The position numbers and the translations under genes are program-made. From positions 3,224,001-3,288,000 of the forward strand of contig NZ_CP034142.1 of NCBI RefSeq assembly GCF_003994855.1: a DNA stretch of 64,000 bases, written 5' to 3'. The stretch's first letter is position 1. Each line of letters starts with the position of its first letter. This stretch comes from Marinobacter sp. NP-4(2019) (GTDB lineage: Bacteria; Pseudomonadota; Gammaproteobacteria; Pseudomonadales; Oleiphilaceae). Of this stretch, positions 51,034 to 60,141 are shown piece after piece. The notes below the pieces were generated by a model. The model did not search any database, was not told where the DNA came from, and saw nothing but the letters and a program-made list of their open reading frames with translations.

Positions 51034-51521
51034 TGTTTGACCGCCTGAATTTCCCCCAGCCATGGCTCAGTCTGACCCTGTTTCTTGTCTGGCAGTTCCT
51101 GAGCAACAGTGTTTCCGGTGCCAGCGTGGTGATGGGACTGTTCCTGGCCTGGCTGATCCCTCAGCTGACCCAGGGGTTCTGGCCAGAACGCCCGGTCCTC
51201 GTCAGACCCTGGCGTTTGCCCGGCTACCTGTTGCGGGTACTGGTGGATATTGTCATCGCCAGCATCACGGTTGCCCGGCTGATTGTAAGCGGGCGCACCC
51301 CGAAACCCGTTTTCGTCAGTTATCCACTGGAACTGGAACAACCGATGGCCATCACGATACTTGCCAGCACCATCTCCCTCACGCCCGGGACGGTGAGTGC
51401 GGATGTCAGTGACGACCAGAAAATACTGCTGATTCATACCCTGGATGCGGACAGTGAACAGGAAGTCATTGACGCCATCAAACACCGATATGAGAAACCC
51501 TTGATGGAGATGTTTCGATGA
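51033..51521 (+). CDS. mrpE: Na+/H+ antiporter subunit E
   Basis: A 162-residue protein with two to three N-terminal helices and a cytosolic C-terminal domain typical of MrpE (VVMGLFLAWLIPQLTQGFW, SITVARLIVSGRTPKPVFV, TISLTPGTVSADVSDD). MrpE is needed for assembly and activity of the antiporter complex. It overlaps mrpD by 1 base and mrpF by 4 bases. Confidence 0.92.
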   Translation: MFDRLNFPQPWLSLTLFLVWQFLSNSVSGASVVMGLFLAWLIPQLTQGFWPERPVLVRPWRLPGYLLRVLVDIVIASITVARLIVSGRTPKPVFVSYPLELEQPMAITILASTISLTPGTVSADVSDDQKILLIHTLDADSEQEVIDAIKHRYEKPLMEMFR

Positions 51522-51787
51522 TTGGCATCGCTCTTAACATGACCATTGCCATGGTCGTACTTGCGGCCTTGCTGAATGTCTATCGCCTGATCAGGGGGCC
51601 GGATGCTCCGGATCGGGTCCTGGCGTTGGACACTCTGTATATCAACGCCATCGCCCTGATCATCCTGCTCGGCATTACGCTCGGAACGCGCATGTATCTG
51701 GAGGCGGCACTGTTGATTGCCGTCATGGGCTTCGTTGGCACCGTTGCGATGGCGAAATACCTGAAACGGGGCAGTGTCATTGAATAG
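51518..51787 (+). CDS. mrpF: Na+/H+ antiporter subunit F
   Basis: An 89-residue, three-helix membrane protein matching MrpF (PDRVLALDTLYINAIALIIL, EAALLIAVMGFVGTVAMAKYL). It is needed for complex assembly. It follows mrpE with a 4-base overlap and precedes mrpG by 39 bases. Confidence 0.92.
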   Translation: MIGIALNMTIAMVVLAALLNVYRLIRGPDAPDRVLALDTLYINAIALIILLGITLGTRMYLEAALLIAVMGFVGTVAMAKYLKRGSVIE

Positions 51788-51826
51788 GTTTCCAAATATC
51801 TTGAAGGTAAACAAAGGGGTTCACCC

Positions 51827-52159
51827 ATGAACGCGCTTGCCGAATATGCTATAACGGCCCTGCTACTGACCGGGGGTGCCTTTACTCTGGTCGGAGCCAT
51901 CGGCCTCGCCCGGCTGCCTGACTTCTATACCCGCCTTCACGGGCCGACCAAGGCTACGACTCTGGGCGTAGGCGCCATCATACTGGCTTCCGTGGTCTAC
52001 TTCAGTTCCCGGGGAGAAGGTATTGGTATCACCGAGATCCTGATTACTGCCTTCCTGTTCCTGACTGCGCCGATCAGTGCCAACATCCTGGCCAAGGCAG
52101 CCATGCATATCCGCGTCGATGTAATGGAAGGCACCCAGGGCAATCCCTGGGATCAGTGA
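51827..52159 (+). CDS. mrpG: Na+/H+ antiporter subunit G
   Basis: A 110-residue, three-helix membrane protein of the MrpG family (GLARLPDFYTRLHGPTKATTLGVGAI, given in parts, and LITAFLFLTAPISANILAKAA). It completes the operon order A(B)-C-D-E-F-G typical of group 2 Mrp systems. A GGGG-type ribosome site precedes the ATG. The next gene has its own promoter. Confidence 0.92.
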   Translation: MNALAEYAITALLLTGGAFTLVGAIGLARLPDFYTRLHGPTKATTLGVGAIILASVVYFSSRGEGIGITEILITAFLFLTAPISANILAKAAMHIRVDVMEGTQGNPWDQ

Positions 52160-52177
52160 ACCGGACAAAAAATGTCA

Positions 52178-52205
52178 TTGGATGGAAAGCAAATTGCCGT
52201 ATAGT
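52178..52205 (+). promoter_or_regulatory. Sigma-70 type promoter of ppnP
   Basis: TTGGAT (52178-52183) and TATAGT (52200-52205) are separated by 16 bases, close to the sigma-70 consensus. The predicted start is about 25 bases before the ppnP ATG at 52238. It lies between mrpG and ppnP, so ppnP is not part of the antiporter operon. Confidence 0.5.
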
Positions 52206-52237
52206 AGGCCCCCACTTTTAATCAAGGAGCCATACCC

Positions 52238-52519
52238 ATGCTGACTGTAAACGAATACTTTGACGGCAAGGCAAAATCCATCTCCTTCCAGACCTCTACT
52301 CTGCCGGCCACCGTTGGCGTCATCAGCCCCGGCGAATATGAGTTCGGAACCAGCAAAAAAGAGACCATGACGGTGATCAGCGGCGCCCTGACCGTTCTGC
52401 TTCCCGGCATGGAAGAGTGGATGACATACGGCTCCGGCGAGAGTTTCGATGTTGCAGGCCAAGCAAGCTTCAAGGCGAAAACTGATATCGATACCGCCTA
52501 CCTCTGCACCTACGAATAA
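52238..52519 (+). CDS. ppnP: Pyrimidine/purine nucleoside phosphorylase
   Basis: A 93-residue cupin-fold enzyme matching PpnP (YaiE), which phosphorolyses many nucleosides to the base and ribose-1-phosphate. TVGVISPGEYEFGTSKKETM and VISGALTVLLPG are the signature segments, followed by SGESFDVAG. It has the full family length and its own promoter. With the NCS2 permease and Apt it contributes to nucleobase salvage in this region. Confidence 0.94.
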   Translation: MLTVNEYFDGKAKSISFQTSTLPATVGVISPGEYEFGTSKKETMTVISGALTVLLPGMEEWMTYGSGESFDVAGQASFKAKTDIDTAYLCTYE

Positions 52520-52683
52520 ACCGTATAAGCGAACCTGAATTGCAGAGCGGAACAGGATTCCTTAAGAGCCTGATTCGTTCTGTAATTTTTCTGCGTTTCA
52601 AGGTTCCGGTTTCCGCCAAAGTGTGTCAGATTTACTCCTGTTTCTCGCAATAACATCAACAACCGGGAAAGAGGTATCAAGCA

Positions 52684-54327
52684 ATGGCACAGACCCGCAT
52701 TCTTCCACCAGCGGACAACGCTCACCAGTATCCCCTCCTGATCAAGCAACTACTGCTGTCCGGCCCCAGATACTCTCCGGACCAGGAAATTGTGTACGCC
52801 AACCGCGGCAAGTACACCTATACCGATCTGGTTGAACGCATCCATCGGCTGGCCAACGCCCTCACCGATGCTGGCGTAAAGCCCGGCGACACGGTGGCGG
52901 TGATGGACTGGGACACGCCGCGTTACCTCGAATGTTTCTTTGCGATTCCGATGATCGGAGCGGTACTGCACACCATTAATGTGCGCCTCTCGCCTGATCA
53001 GATCGTCTACACCATGAATCACGCCGAAGACGATGTGGTGCTGGTGCACGATGACTTCCTGCCCATCATTGAAGGCGTCAGGGATGAGATCAAAACCGTA
53101 AAAAACTACATCCAGCTCACCGACGACAACGAAGCAAAATCCACCAGCCTCGACACTCTCGGTGAATACGAAACCCTTCTGGCAGGGGCCGGAACCGAAT
53201 TCGACTTCCCGGATTTCGACGAGAACAGCGTCGCAACCACTTTCTATACCACTGGCACAACAGGGAATCCCAAGGGCGTTTTCTTCAGCCACCGTCAGTT
53301 GGTATTGCACACGCTGGCGATGACCGGGTCGCTATCTGCCTACGACGAGATGCCACTCTTACGCTCCTCATCGGTCTACATGCCGGTCACCCCCATGTTC
53401 CACGTCCATGCCTGGGGCGTCCCCTACGCCGCTACCATGATGGGTATCAAGCAGGTCTATCCCGGCCGCTATGAGCCGGAACTGCTGGTGGACCTGCTCA
53501 AAGAACACAAGGTGTCCTTCTCCCACTGTGTACCGACCATAATGCAGATGATGATGGGCACCGAGTCGATCAAGACCGCGGACCTCAGCAACTGGCATGT
53601 GCTGATCGGCGGTAGCGCGCTGACCAAGGGCCTGTGTGATGCCGGCGCCAAGCTTGGCATTCGCATGTACACCGGTTACGGCATGTCGGAAACCTGCCCG
53701 CTGCTGAGTGTTACCCACTTGAAACCGGAAGATCTCGAGCTGCCACTGGAGCAACAGACCGCCAAGCGGGTCAAAACCGGTATTGCCGTCCCCATGGTTG
53801 ACCTGGAGATCGTGGACCCCTCCGGCAATCCGGTCGCCCATGACGGAGAAGCCAAGGGGGAAGTGGTTGCCCGCGCGCCCTGGCTGACCCAGAGCTACTT
53901 CAAGGAACCGGAGAAAGGCGAAGAGCTGTGGGAAGGCGGCTGGCTCCATACCGGGGACGTCGCGTCCATCGAACCGGACAACACCCTAGTGATCAAGGAC
54001 CGCATCAAGGACGTTATCAAGACCGGCGGCGAATGGCTATCTTCCCTGGATCTGGAAAACCTGATCAGCCAGCATCCGGCCGTTGCTGGCGCTGCCGTTG
54101 TCGGTGTTCCCGATGAGAAATGGGGCGAGCGGCCTCACGCTCTGGTCACCCTGAAGCCGGGCGAGGAAGCAACGCTGGCGGATATCCAGAGTCACCTGAA
54201 GCAATTCGTCGACACCGGCGAGATCAACAAATGGGCCATTCCCGAACAGATCGACTTCGTGGAAGACATTCCCAAGACCAGTGTTGGCAAGATCAACAAG
54301 AAGCTGATTCGGGATCAACTCAAGTAA
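52684..54327 (+). CDS. Medium/long-chain acyl-CoA ligase (AlkK-like)
   Basis: A 547-residue ANL-family ligase that activates fatty acids with ATP and CoA. The AMP-binding motif is TFYTTGTTGNPKGVFFSHR, the later motifs GYGMSETCPL and GWLHTGDVASIEPD, and the C-terminal lysine KTSVGKINKK are all present. It resembles AlkK of the OCT-plasmid alkane pathway in length and overall pattern. It is monocistronic and lies near the antiporter operon. Together with AlkB and FadH it supports growth on alkanes and fatty acids. Confidence 0.88.
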   Translation: MAQTRILPPADNAHQYPLLIKQLLLSGPRYSPDQEIVYANRGKYTYTDLVERIHRLANALTDAGVKPGDTVAVMDWDTPRYLECFFAIPMIGAVLHTINVRLSPDQIVYTMNHAEDDVVLVHDDFLPIIEGVRDEIKTVKNYIQLTDDNEAKSTSLDTLGEYETLLAGAGTEFDFPDFDENSVATTFYTTGTTGNPKGVFFSHRQLVLHTLAMTGSLSAYDEMPLLRSSSVYMPVTPMFHVHAWGVPYAATMMGIKQVYPGRYEPELLVDLLKEHKVSFSHCVPTIMQMMMGTESIKTADLSNWHVLIGGSALTKGLCDAGAKLGIRMYTGYGMSETCPLLSVTHLKPEDLELPLEQQTAKRVKTGIAVPMVDLEIVDPSGNPVAHDGEAKGEVVARAPWLTQSYFKEPEKGEELWEGGWLHTGDVASIEPDNTLVIKDRIKDVIKTGGEWLSSLDLENLISQHPAVAGAAVVGVPDEKWGERPHALVTLKPGEEATLADIQSHLKQFVDTGEINKWAIPEQIDFVEDIPKTSVGKINKKLIRDQLK

Positions 54328-54433
54328 TAACCGCCCAAACGGGCCACTGCCCAAGATGCCGCCTCAACGGGCGGCATCTCAACTTGTTTCTTGTAACTGC
54401 CACAAGAGCTCACTACTCTCCAGACCCGGATCT

Positions 54434-55870
54434 TTAAAGACCGTCGGGCAGAATCAGCTCGTACACCATCCCAAGACCATTGGTAAATCCGCCCAAACCA
54501 TTCCGCCCTCCCCGATCAGAAGTAAAGTACATACGCTTGCCATCCGGCGAGAACGCAATCCCGGCGATTTCCGAAGCATCCTGACCAACGATCTGAAGCA
54601 ATGGCTTGAGGGTGCGATCCGGAAGAATCACAACCACCTGCATATCGCCACCATCCTCGGCCACCAGTACATCCCCCTGCGAGGTCACGAACAGGTTATC
54701 AACGCCGGAGAGTATGTCATTGGGCGCTTCGGCAGTTGCTCGCTCGTAGATAACCTCAACGGTCTGGGCCGCAACGTCCAGGGCCCATATTCGATCATCG
54801 CCCTTGGTTGCAAAATAGACAATACCCTGGAAAAACCAGACGCCCTCCCCACCATCAAAGACCGTGGATTCTTCCAGACGATTCTCATGCTGGGGCTCAT
54901 GGGGATTCTGCACATCGACCCAGGTCACGGGCTGAGGCGAATGCAGGGCACCTTCCGCCCCTTCGCCTCCAACACTCAACATCTGCAATCGACCTGACTG
55001 CAGGGCGGCGCGTTCTGCCCCCTCAGGCCAATCGGAGGGGTCCGGTATCCAGCGGTAAAAACGGCCATCCGGCATATCTTCAGTGAGATAGAGCAGGCGT
55101 TGCTGCGGATCAATCGCAATGGCTTCGTGGGAGAAATACCCCAGCGTCGGGCGGGCCAGTCCCTCACCCGGCTGGTACGGGTCGCACTCCCACACCTGAC
55201 CATTGGGAAACTCCTCGCAGGAGAGCCAGGTATTCCAGGGCGTGACACAACCGGCGCAGTTGAAGGTTGTTCCGGACAGGATGGTGTACGAGTCAACAAT
55301 TGTGCCATCGGGATCAAAAACCAACGTGCCTACCTGGGCGAGACCCGGAGTCAGTTCTTCCGCGGCATTGGCCAATGTCGCCAAGGCCGGATAGGTAAAA
55401 CCAATGGTCCCGACTCCAGGCACTTCACTGTTGCTGATATATATCCAACCGCCGTTGTCTCTGGGAACCGCGCCACCCCCATCCGGAAAAATGTGCCAGG
55501 GCCTGTTTCCCACCCCACCCGTCTGTGGCGCCAGAGGCGACATGCCCGCAGGTTGAGGCAGTTCTCCGTTGATAGCAACGATCCTCGTCGCGAAGCCCTC
55601 TGGAGTGCGCACACCGTGTATATCCGGAATCTCACGCAGCGGGCCAATATTTGCAAAACGACCAACCAGACTCTCCACTGTATCGGGAATGTCTCCGGGT
55701 ACTGGTTCGACACCCGGCCCGGGAGCAATGGGCGAAGCCGACGATTCCGAGCCGCCACCGCACCCGCTCAGCCAGGAGGCGGATCCAACCGCCCCCGCTG
55801 TAAAAAAGATGGTGCGCAGTACATCACGACGGCTCCAGCGCTGGTGGTTGGGGATCATTGGTCCAGACAT
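54434..55870 (-). CDS. PhoX-like DUF839 phosphatase/esterase, Tat-exported
   Basis: A 478-residue protein of the DUF839/PhoX-like family, shorter than the PhoX at 33.8 kb. The Tat signal SRRDVLRTIFFTAGAVGSASWLSGC covers the first 40 residues and ends at a lipobox-like cysteine. FNCAGCVTPWNTWLSCEEFPNG, YFSHEAIAIDPQQRLLYLTEDMPDGRFYRW and GIAFSPDGKRMYFTSDRGG are the conserved propeller segments. Its start lies 10 bases after the phoD stop, so it is the second gene of a phosphate-scavenging operon. The substrate may be phosphate esters. Confidence 0.85.
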   Translation of the reverse strand: MSGPMIPNHQRWSRRDVLRTIFFTAGAVGSASWLSGCGGGSESSASPIAPGPGVEPVPGDIPDTVESLVGRFANIGPLREIPDIHGVRTPEGFATRIVAINGELPQPAGMSPLAPQTGGVGNRPWHIFPDGGGAVPRDNGGWIYISNSEVPGVGTIGFTYPALATLANAAEELTPGLAQVGTLVFDPDGTIVDSYTILSGTTFNCAGCVTPWNTWLSCEEFPNGQVWECDPYQPGEGLARPTLGYFSHEAIAIDPQQRLLYLTEDMPDGRFYRWIPDPSDWPEGAERAALQSGRLQMLSVGGEGAEGALHSPQPVTWVDVQNPHEPQHENRLEESTVFDGGEGVWFFQGIVYFATKGDDRIWALDVAAQTVEVIYERATAEAPNDILSGVDNLFVTSQGDVLVAEDGGDMQVVVILPDRTLKPLLQIVGQDASEIAGIAFSPDGKRMYFTSDRGGRNGLGGFTNGLGMVYELILPDGL

Positions 55871-55880
55871 GAAAGCTTCC

Positions 55881-57611
55881 TCAACTTACAGCTGTTCGAA
55901 CAGGCGGATGAAACATGGCTGTGCGCAGAGCCCGCGGCTCGGAAAGCGCCCGATCCTGGTATATGGAGCTGTTTCCATCATCCACGCCAACCACTTTTGT
56001 TTTAGCGGCATCGATCTTGCCAACATCATCTTCACTGGTGATATTGCGTACGTAATAGAATTCTGCCTGGGTGCGCTCCAAAGTGACGTCCACCAGCATG
56101 AATCCGCGGGATTTCAGCTCAACGTATTTCATGTGTGGATTAGCGACAGGTACAGCCAGTTCCGCAAGCTCCGCCACCCCATCAGGTAATCCGGGCGACG
56201 TTACAGAGGGTGTGACGAACTCGGCCGCCAATGGTGTGGACAGGGTATTTTCCAGAAGATTGCCGGAGTCTGCGTAGACCTCATTGGCCCAGGAGGTATG
56301 AATGTCGCCGGTAAAGATGACCGTGTTGTCGATCCCGTTTTCTGCCAGAGTTTGCAGAATAACCTCGCGATCCGCCACGTAACCGTCCCACTGATCGACA
56401 TTCAGGGCCGCCAACTGACCGTTGAATTCAATCTCGTCTTCCAGTCCGAGAGTTTTGGCTACATCGACAGTGCGGGCTATATTGAGCTCCGCAAACATCA
56501 CCTGCTGGCCGATCATTCGCCACCGGGCTGAAGACTCTGTCAGCCCGGCCACCAACCAGCCTAACTGGTCCTCGCTGATCAGCCTGCGGTCCGCACTGAA
56601 ACGAGCCGGATCACTGGGCGAGGAAACCTGCTGATCCCGACCCTCCAATCGAGTGTCCATCATGAACAGGTCAATCAGATTGCCAAAGGCGAAATCACGC
56701 CAGATCCTTTCCGGGTCGGTCGGGTGCTCGCGAATCGGCAGCCACTCATGGTAGGCCTGTATGGAGACAGCCTTTCGTGTCGACCAGTCGCCCTCGGTGG
56801 CTTCATCGTGGTTTTCGGCGCCACCAACATAACTGTCGTTCGCTGATTCGTGATCATCCCAGATGCAAATCATCGGGAACTGCTGGTGAACAGCCTGCAG
56901 ATTAGGATCGGTCTTGTACTGGGCGTGGCGCAAACGGTAATCCGCCAGCTCAATCATTTCGTGGGCTGGCAACGGCTCTCGCCCCGGGAAATCGCCATAC
57001 TCACCCGGTCCGTACTCATAGACGTAATCGCCCAGGTGCAACACAAAATCCAGGTCGGCGTGGTCACTCACAGCCTTATAAACCGAGAACAGACCAAACG
57101 CATAATTTGAACAGGAGACGACCGCAAACCGCGCCCGTTCAGTGGCGGCGCTGGAGATTGGGAAGGTGCGGGTGCGGCCGATGGAAGAGCGCTGACTTCC
57201 AACGGCAAACTGGTAGTAGTACCAGGTGTCCGGTTGCAGACCCACGGCATCAACCTTGACGCAAAAATCCCTGTCCGGGCCGGTAGAGGCATCAAACCGT
57301 GCCACGACCTCTTGCATATCCCGGTCCCGCGCGACACTCACCTGCACAGGTATGCGGTCAATGGTTCGGGGCAACACGCCTGTTGGCGTCACCCGGGTCC
57401 AGAGAATCACCCGATCAGCCAGGGGATCACCGGACGCCACGCCATGGTTGAAAGCAACTGCCGGCAGGGATGCCTCATCTCCTGAAACAGTTCCCGGGGA
57501 GGGCTCCTGGCCGGCACGAGATGACCCTGTCGAACTACCGCCACAGGCGGTCAGGGCCGTGAATGAAGCTGCAGCGAGCCCCTTGACCACGGTACGACGT
57601 TGTTTGTTCAT
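55881..57611 (-). CDS. phoD: Alkaline phosphatase D family phosphodiesterase (PhoD), Tat-exported
   Basis: A 576-residue PhoD enzyme, a Ca2+/Fe3+-dependent alkaline phosphatase/phosphodiesterase. The Tat leader is NKQRRTVVKGLAAASFTAL. Catalytic motifs are FVLHLGDYVYEYGPGEYGDF, CIWDDHESANDSYV and VIFTGDIHTSWANEVY. I use the ATG at 57611 (GGAG 6 bases upstream) over a GTG 12 bases earlier. A Pho box and a CRP-like palindrome lie upstream, and a second DUF839 phosphatase follows in the same operon. Confidence 0.93.
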   Translation of the reverse strand: MNKQRRTVVKGLAAASFTALTACGGSSTGSSRAGQEPSPGTVSGDEASLPAVAFNHGVASGDPLADRVILWTRVTPTGVLPRTIDRIPVQVSVARDRDMQEVVARFDASTGPDRDFCVKVDAVGLQPDTWYYYQFAVGSQRSSIGRTRTFPISSAATERARFAVVSCSNYAFGLFSVYKAVSDHADLDFVLHLGDYVYEYGPGEYGDFPGREPLPAHEMIELADYRLRHAQYKTDPNLQAVHQQFPMICIWDDHESANDSYVGGAENHDEATEGDWSTRKAVSIQAYHEWLPIREHPTDPERIWRDFAFGNLIDLFMMDTRLEGRDQQVSSPSDPARFSADRRLISEDQLGWLVAGLTESSARWRMIGQQVMFAELNIARTVDVAKTLGLEDEIEFNGQLAALNVDQWDGYVADREVILQTLAENGIDNTVIFTGDIHTSWANEVYADSGNLLENTLSTPLAAEFVTPSVTSPGLPDGVAELAELAVPVANPHMKYVELKSRGFMLVDVTLERTQAEFYYVRNITSEDDVGKIDAAKTKVVGVDDGNSSIYQDRALSEPRALRTAMFHPPVRTAVS

Positions 57612-57673
57612 AGCTTTCTCCACTAATCACGCCTGAAGACCACCGAGGATTGATCTAGAGGCGGGATACAGCA

Positions 57674-57689
57674 TGTGATAAAGCTCACA
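57674..57689 (-). promoter_or_regulatory. CRP/Vfr-like palindrome upstream of phoD
   Basis: TGTGATAAAGCTCACA matches TGTGA-N6-TCACA exactly. It lies 63-78 bases upstream of the phoD start and downstream of the Pho box, so it could integrate carbon and phosphate signals. Confidence 0.55.
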
Positions 57690-57704
57690 CAGTGAGTTCA
57701 ACAC

Positions 57705-57722
57705 ATGACGGAGAAATGACAA
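57705..57722 (-). promoter_or_regulatory. Pho box upstream of phoD
   Basis: On the minus strand TTGTCAT-TTCT-CCGTCAT matches the PhoB consensus CTGTCAT-N4-CTGTCAT with one mismatch per half-site. It is about 94 bases upstream of the phoD start. PhoB control of phoD and the following phosphatase is strongly suggested. Confidence 0.6.
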
Positions 57723-57773
57723 AGATTATGCATAAAGGGCCAGAATGTACCCTGATGCAGCGTATGGCTCGAT

Positions 57774-59027
57774 TCAGAGCCCCGTAAAACTGAAGTCCAC
57801 TTGCGGCCGCCGGCCGGAAATAATATCGGCGATTGCTGCCGCGGAACCGCAGGAGTGAGTCCACCCCAGCGTGCCATGCCCTGTGTTCAGGTAGAGATTG
57901 CCAAAGTGGCTTTTGCCAATGTAAGGCACATTGGAGGGCGTCGCCGGTCGCAGACCACTCCAGAACTCAGCTTTGTCCCAGTAGGCAGCCTCCGGCATAA
58001 TTTCCGCCGTACGTCTGACAATGGCCCGGCAGCGGGTATAGTTCAGGGTCCGGCTGTAACCGCTCAGTTCCGCAGTACCGGCAACCCGGATCCTGTCTCC
58101 CAGACGGGAATACACCAGCTTGTACTCATCATCGATCAGGCTCACTCTGAAAGCCGCGTCTTCGTTCTTGACCGGGACGGTAATGGAGTACCCCTTGGCC
58201 GGATAGATATTCAGGAACAGTCCCAGTTTGCGGGCCAGTAGCGCGCTGAAGCTTCCCAGACTCAAGACATAAGCGTCAGCACGCAACATTTCGTAGTGCC
58301 CCTCCCTCAGGGTCTGGACCCCGAGAATCCGGTCACGGGTACGATCGAAACCCAGAACTTCCGTTCCGTAGAGAAACGTCACGCCCGCCTCTTCCGCTTT
58401 TCGGGCCAGGCCCTGGGTAAACTTTCTGGCGTCCCCGGATTCATCTGACGCGGTGTAGGTTGCCCCGGCAATCCGGTCGCGAATCGGAGACAGTGCCGGC
58501 TCCAGTTCAACGGCTCGGGCAGCATCGACCACTTGACGGTCACACCCGAGGTCACGCATCAGCCGGGACGGCGCCAACGCGCCCTCAAATTCCTTCGGAT
58601 TGGTATAGAAATGCAATATGCCCTTTTCCAACTGGTCATACTCAATCCCGGTGTCCTGTCGTACTGCCTGTAACTGGGCTCTGCTGTAGAGGCCAAGATT
58701 GACGATTTGCCGAATATTATGGGCCGCCCTGGCGGACGTGCATTGCATCAGAAATGACAGTGCCCAGCGCCACTGGGCAGGGTCGAGGCCTGGACGAAAC
58801 AGCAGGGGGGCATCCGGCTGAGTCAGCCACTTCAATATCTTGAGCGGTGCCGACGGATTGGCCCACGGTTCTGCGTGGGACACGGAAATTTGTCCACCAT
58901 TGGCATAACTGGTTTCAAGACCGGCTTTGCTCTGGCGATCAACCACGGTGACCTCATGGCCCTGCTTGCGCAAAAACCAGGCAGTGGTGACGCCAACAAC
59001 ACCAGCCCCCAACACCAGTATGTGCAT
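57774..59027 (-). CDS. dadA: D-amino acid dehydrogenase (DadA-like)
   Basis: A 417-residue FAD-dependent, membrane-associated enzyme that deaminates D-amino acids, passing electrons to quinones. The FAD motif VLGAGVVGVTTAWFLRKQG is at the N-terminus, ETSYANGGQISVSHAEPWA follows, and the C-terminal NTGHGTLGWTHSCGSA is diagnostic. The ATG at 59027 has GGAGG 7 bases upstream; an upstream frame start would add seven residues. No alanine racemase gene (dadX) or Lrp regulator is adjacent, as in some relatives. Confidence 0.92.
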   Translation of the reverse strand: MHILVLGAGVVGVTTAWFLRKQGHEVTVVDRQSKAGLETSYANGGQISVSHAEPWANPSAPLKILKWLTQPDAPLLFRPGLDPAQWRWALSFLMQCTSARAAHNIRQIVNLGLYSRAQLQAVRQDTGIEYDQLEKGILHFYTNPKEFEGALAPSRLMRDLGCDRQVVDAARAVELEPALSPIRDRIAGATYTASDESGDARKFTQGLARKAEEAGVTFLYGTEVLGFDRTRDRILGVQTLREGHYEMLRADAYVLSLGSFSALLARKLGLFLNIYPAKGYSITVPVKNEDAAFRVSLIDDEYKLVYSRLGDRIRVAGTAELSGYSRTLNYTRCRAIVRRTAEIMPEAAYWDKAEFWSGLRPATPSNVPYIGKSHFGNLYLNTGHGTLGWTHSCGSAAAIADIISGRRPQVDFSFTGL

Positions 59028-59141
59028 TTCTATCCTCCGGTAAGCCATTGTCCCTTCACGGACAGTTCAAGAGCAGCCTCTATTGTAGCGTCTGGACAGG
59101 GGATTGCGTGTTATACCATGGAGGAGTTGTCCGCAGGCCTC

Positions 59142-59498
59142 TCAGCCCCCGGCACGTTTGACGGTCCAGCCTTTAGCCTGCAGTAACGGGACGAGGGTGT
59201 CCCGCTGATCGCCCTGGATTTCCACCACGCCGTCTTTGACCGTGCCGCCGGTACCGCACTTGGCCTTGAGTACCTTGGCGAAGGCCTTGAGTTCCCGGTC
59301 ATCCATGGGGATACCTGTCACCAGTGTCACACCCTTGCCTTTCCGGCCCTTGGTTTCGCGACTGACGCGCACAACGCCGTCCCCGTGGGGACGGGAAGGT
59401 TGGCCACAGGTACAGTCAGCAATCGGGTTGCGACAGTCGGGACACATACGACCCTGCTCGGTTGAAAAGACCAAACCACCCGAGGATTTCGACTTCAT
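59142..59498 (-). CDS. yciH: Translation initiation factor SUI1-like protein (YciH)
   Basis: A 118-residue protein with an N-terminal four-cysteine zinc-like motif (CPDCRNPIADCTC) and a C-terminal SUI1 domain (VTLVTGIPMDDRELKAFAKVLK and CGTGGTVKDGVVEIQGD). It corresponds to E. coli YciH, which affects start-site fidelity. It is monocistronic, with its own ribosome site, upstream of dadA on the same strand and downstream of the DUF4136 gene. Confidence 0.94.
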   Translation of the reverse strand: MKSKSSGGLVFSTEQGRMCPDCRNPIADCTCGQPSRPHGDGVVRVSRETKGRKGKGVTLVTGIPMDDRELKAFAKVLKAKCGTGGTVKDGVVEIQGDQRDTLVPLLQAKGWTVKRAGG

Positions 59499-59514
59499 GC
59501 TTACTCCGTTTCTG

Positions 59515-60069
59515 TTAGTAGCCGCCAGAGCCCTGATCGAGTCCCGGAGGATACTTGGAAAACATTTCAGCCACCACTTCGTCGATCAACTCACGACGAT
59601 ACTCTGGGGACTGGTCTTCATTGAGGTAGCGACGACTGGCCGCTCGCCAGACCACGCGTTGCGTGTTGGTGTCTGCCAGCTCAATCACCAACTTGCCTTC
59701 CTGGATTTCCCTTACCGGCGGTGCGGATGCAAGCCCCCAACCAAATGGGCTATGGCCAAATCCCAAGCCAAATCCCACACCGTAACTTTCGAGTCGCTCT
59801 TCTTCCACGATCTTCCAGGCCACCAGCAGGTCCGCTTCGTCCGCGCTCACCTTTTTCATGGCCTTGCGATTCAGCTCACGTTCTACCGCGTTACGAATGC
59901 GACTACCATCCAGTGACACCACGGACTGACCCTCGCCAAGCTCATCCGTAAACGCCCATGAGGAATAGTTCCCGAACACGGCAGCGGAATCATAATCTGT
60001 CACCACGTTACTGGCGCAGCCTGCCATCGCCAACATTAGAAACGATGCAATCATCACTCGAATAGCCAT
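59515..60069 (-). CDS. DUF4136-domain lipoprotein
   Basis: A 184-residue lipoprotein with signal peptide and lipobox LAMAGC. The mature protein has VVTDYDSAAVFGNYSSWAF, EEERLESYGVGFGLGFG and TNTQRVVWRAASRR, as expected of DUF4136 proteins, which are periplasmic or outer-membrane associated and uncharacterised. It follows the yigZ gene after a 72-bp gap and precedes yciH by 16 bases. It may be co-transcribed with yciH. Confidence 0.88.
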   Translation of the reverse strand: MAIRVMIASFLMLAMAGCASNVVTDYDSAAVFGNYSSWAFTDELGEGQSVVSLDGSRIRNAVERELNRKAMKKVSADEADLLVAWKIVEEERLESYGVGFGLGFGHSPFGWGLASAPPVREIQEGKLVIELADTNTQRVVWRAASRRYLNEDQSPEYRRELIDEVVAEMFSKYPPGLDQGSGGY

Positions 60070-60141
60070 AGCGAACCTCCTTACGGTTGCCTTTCAGGTA
60101 GTATACGGACACTTGACGCTCGGAGATGTAACAACCGTTCC

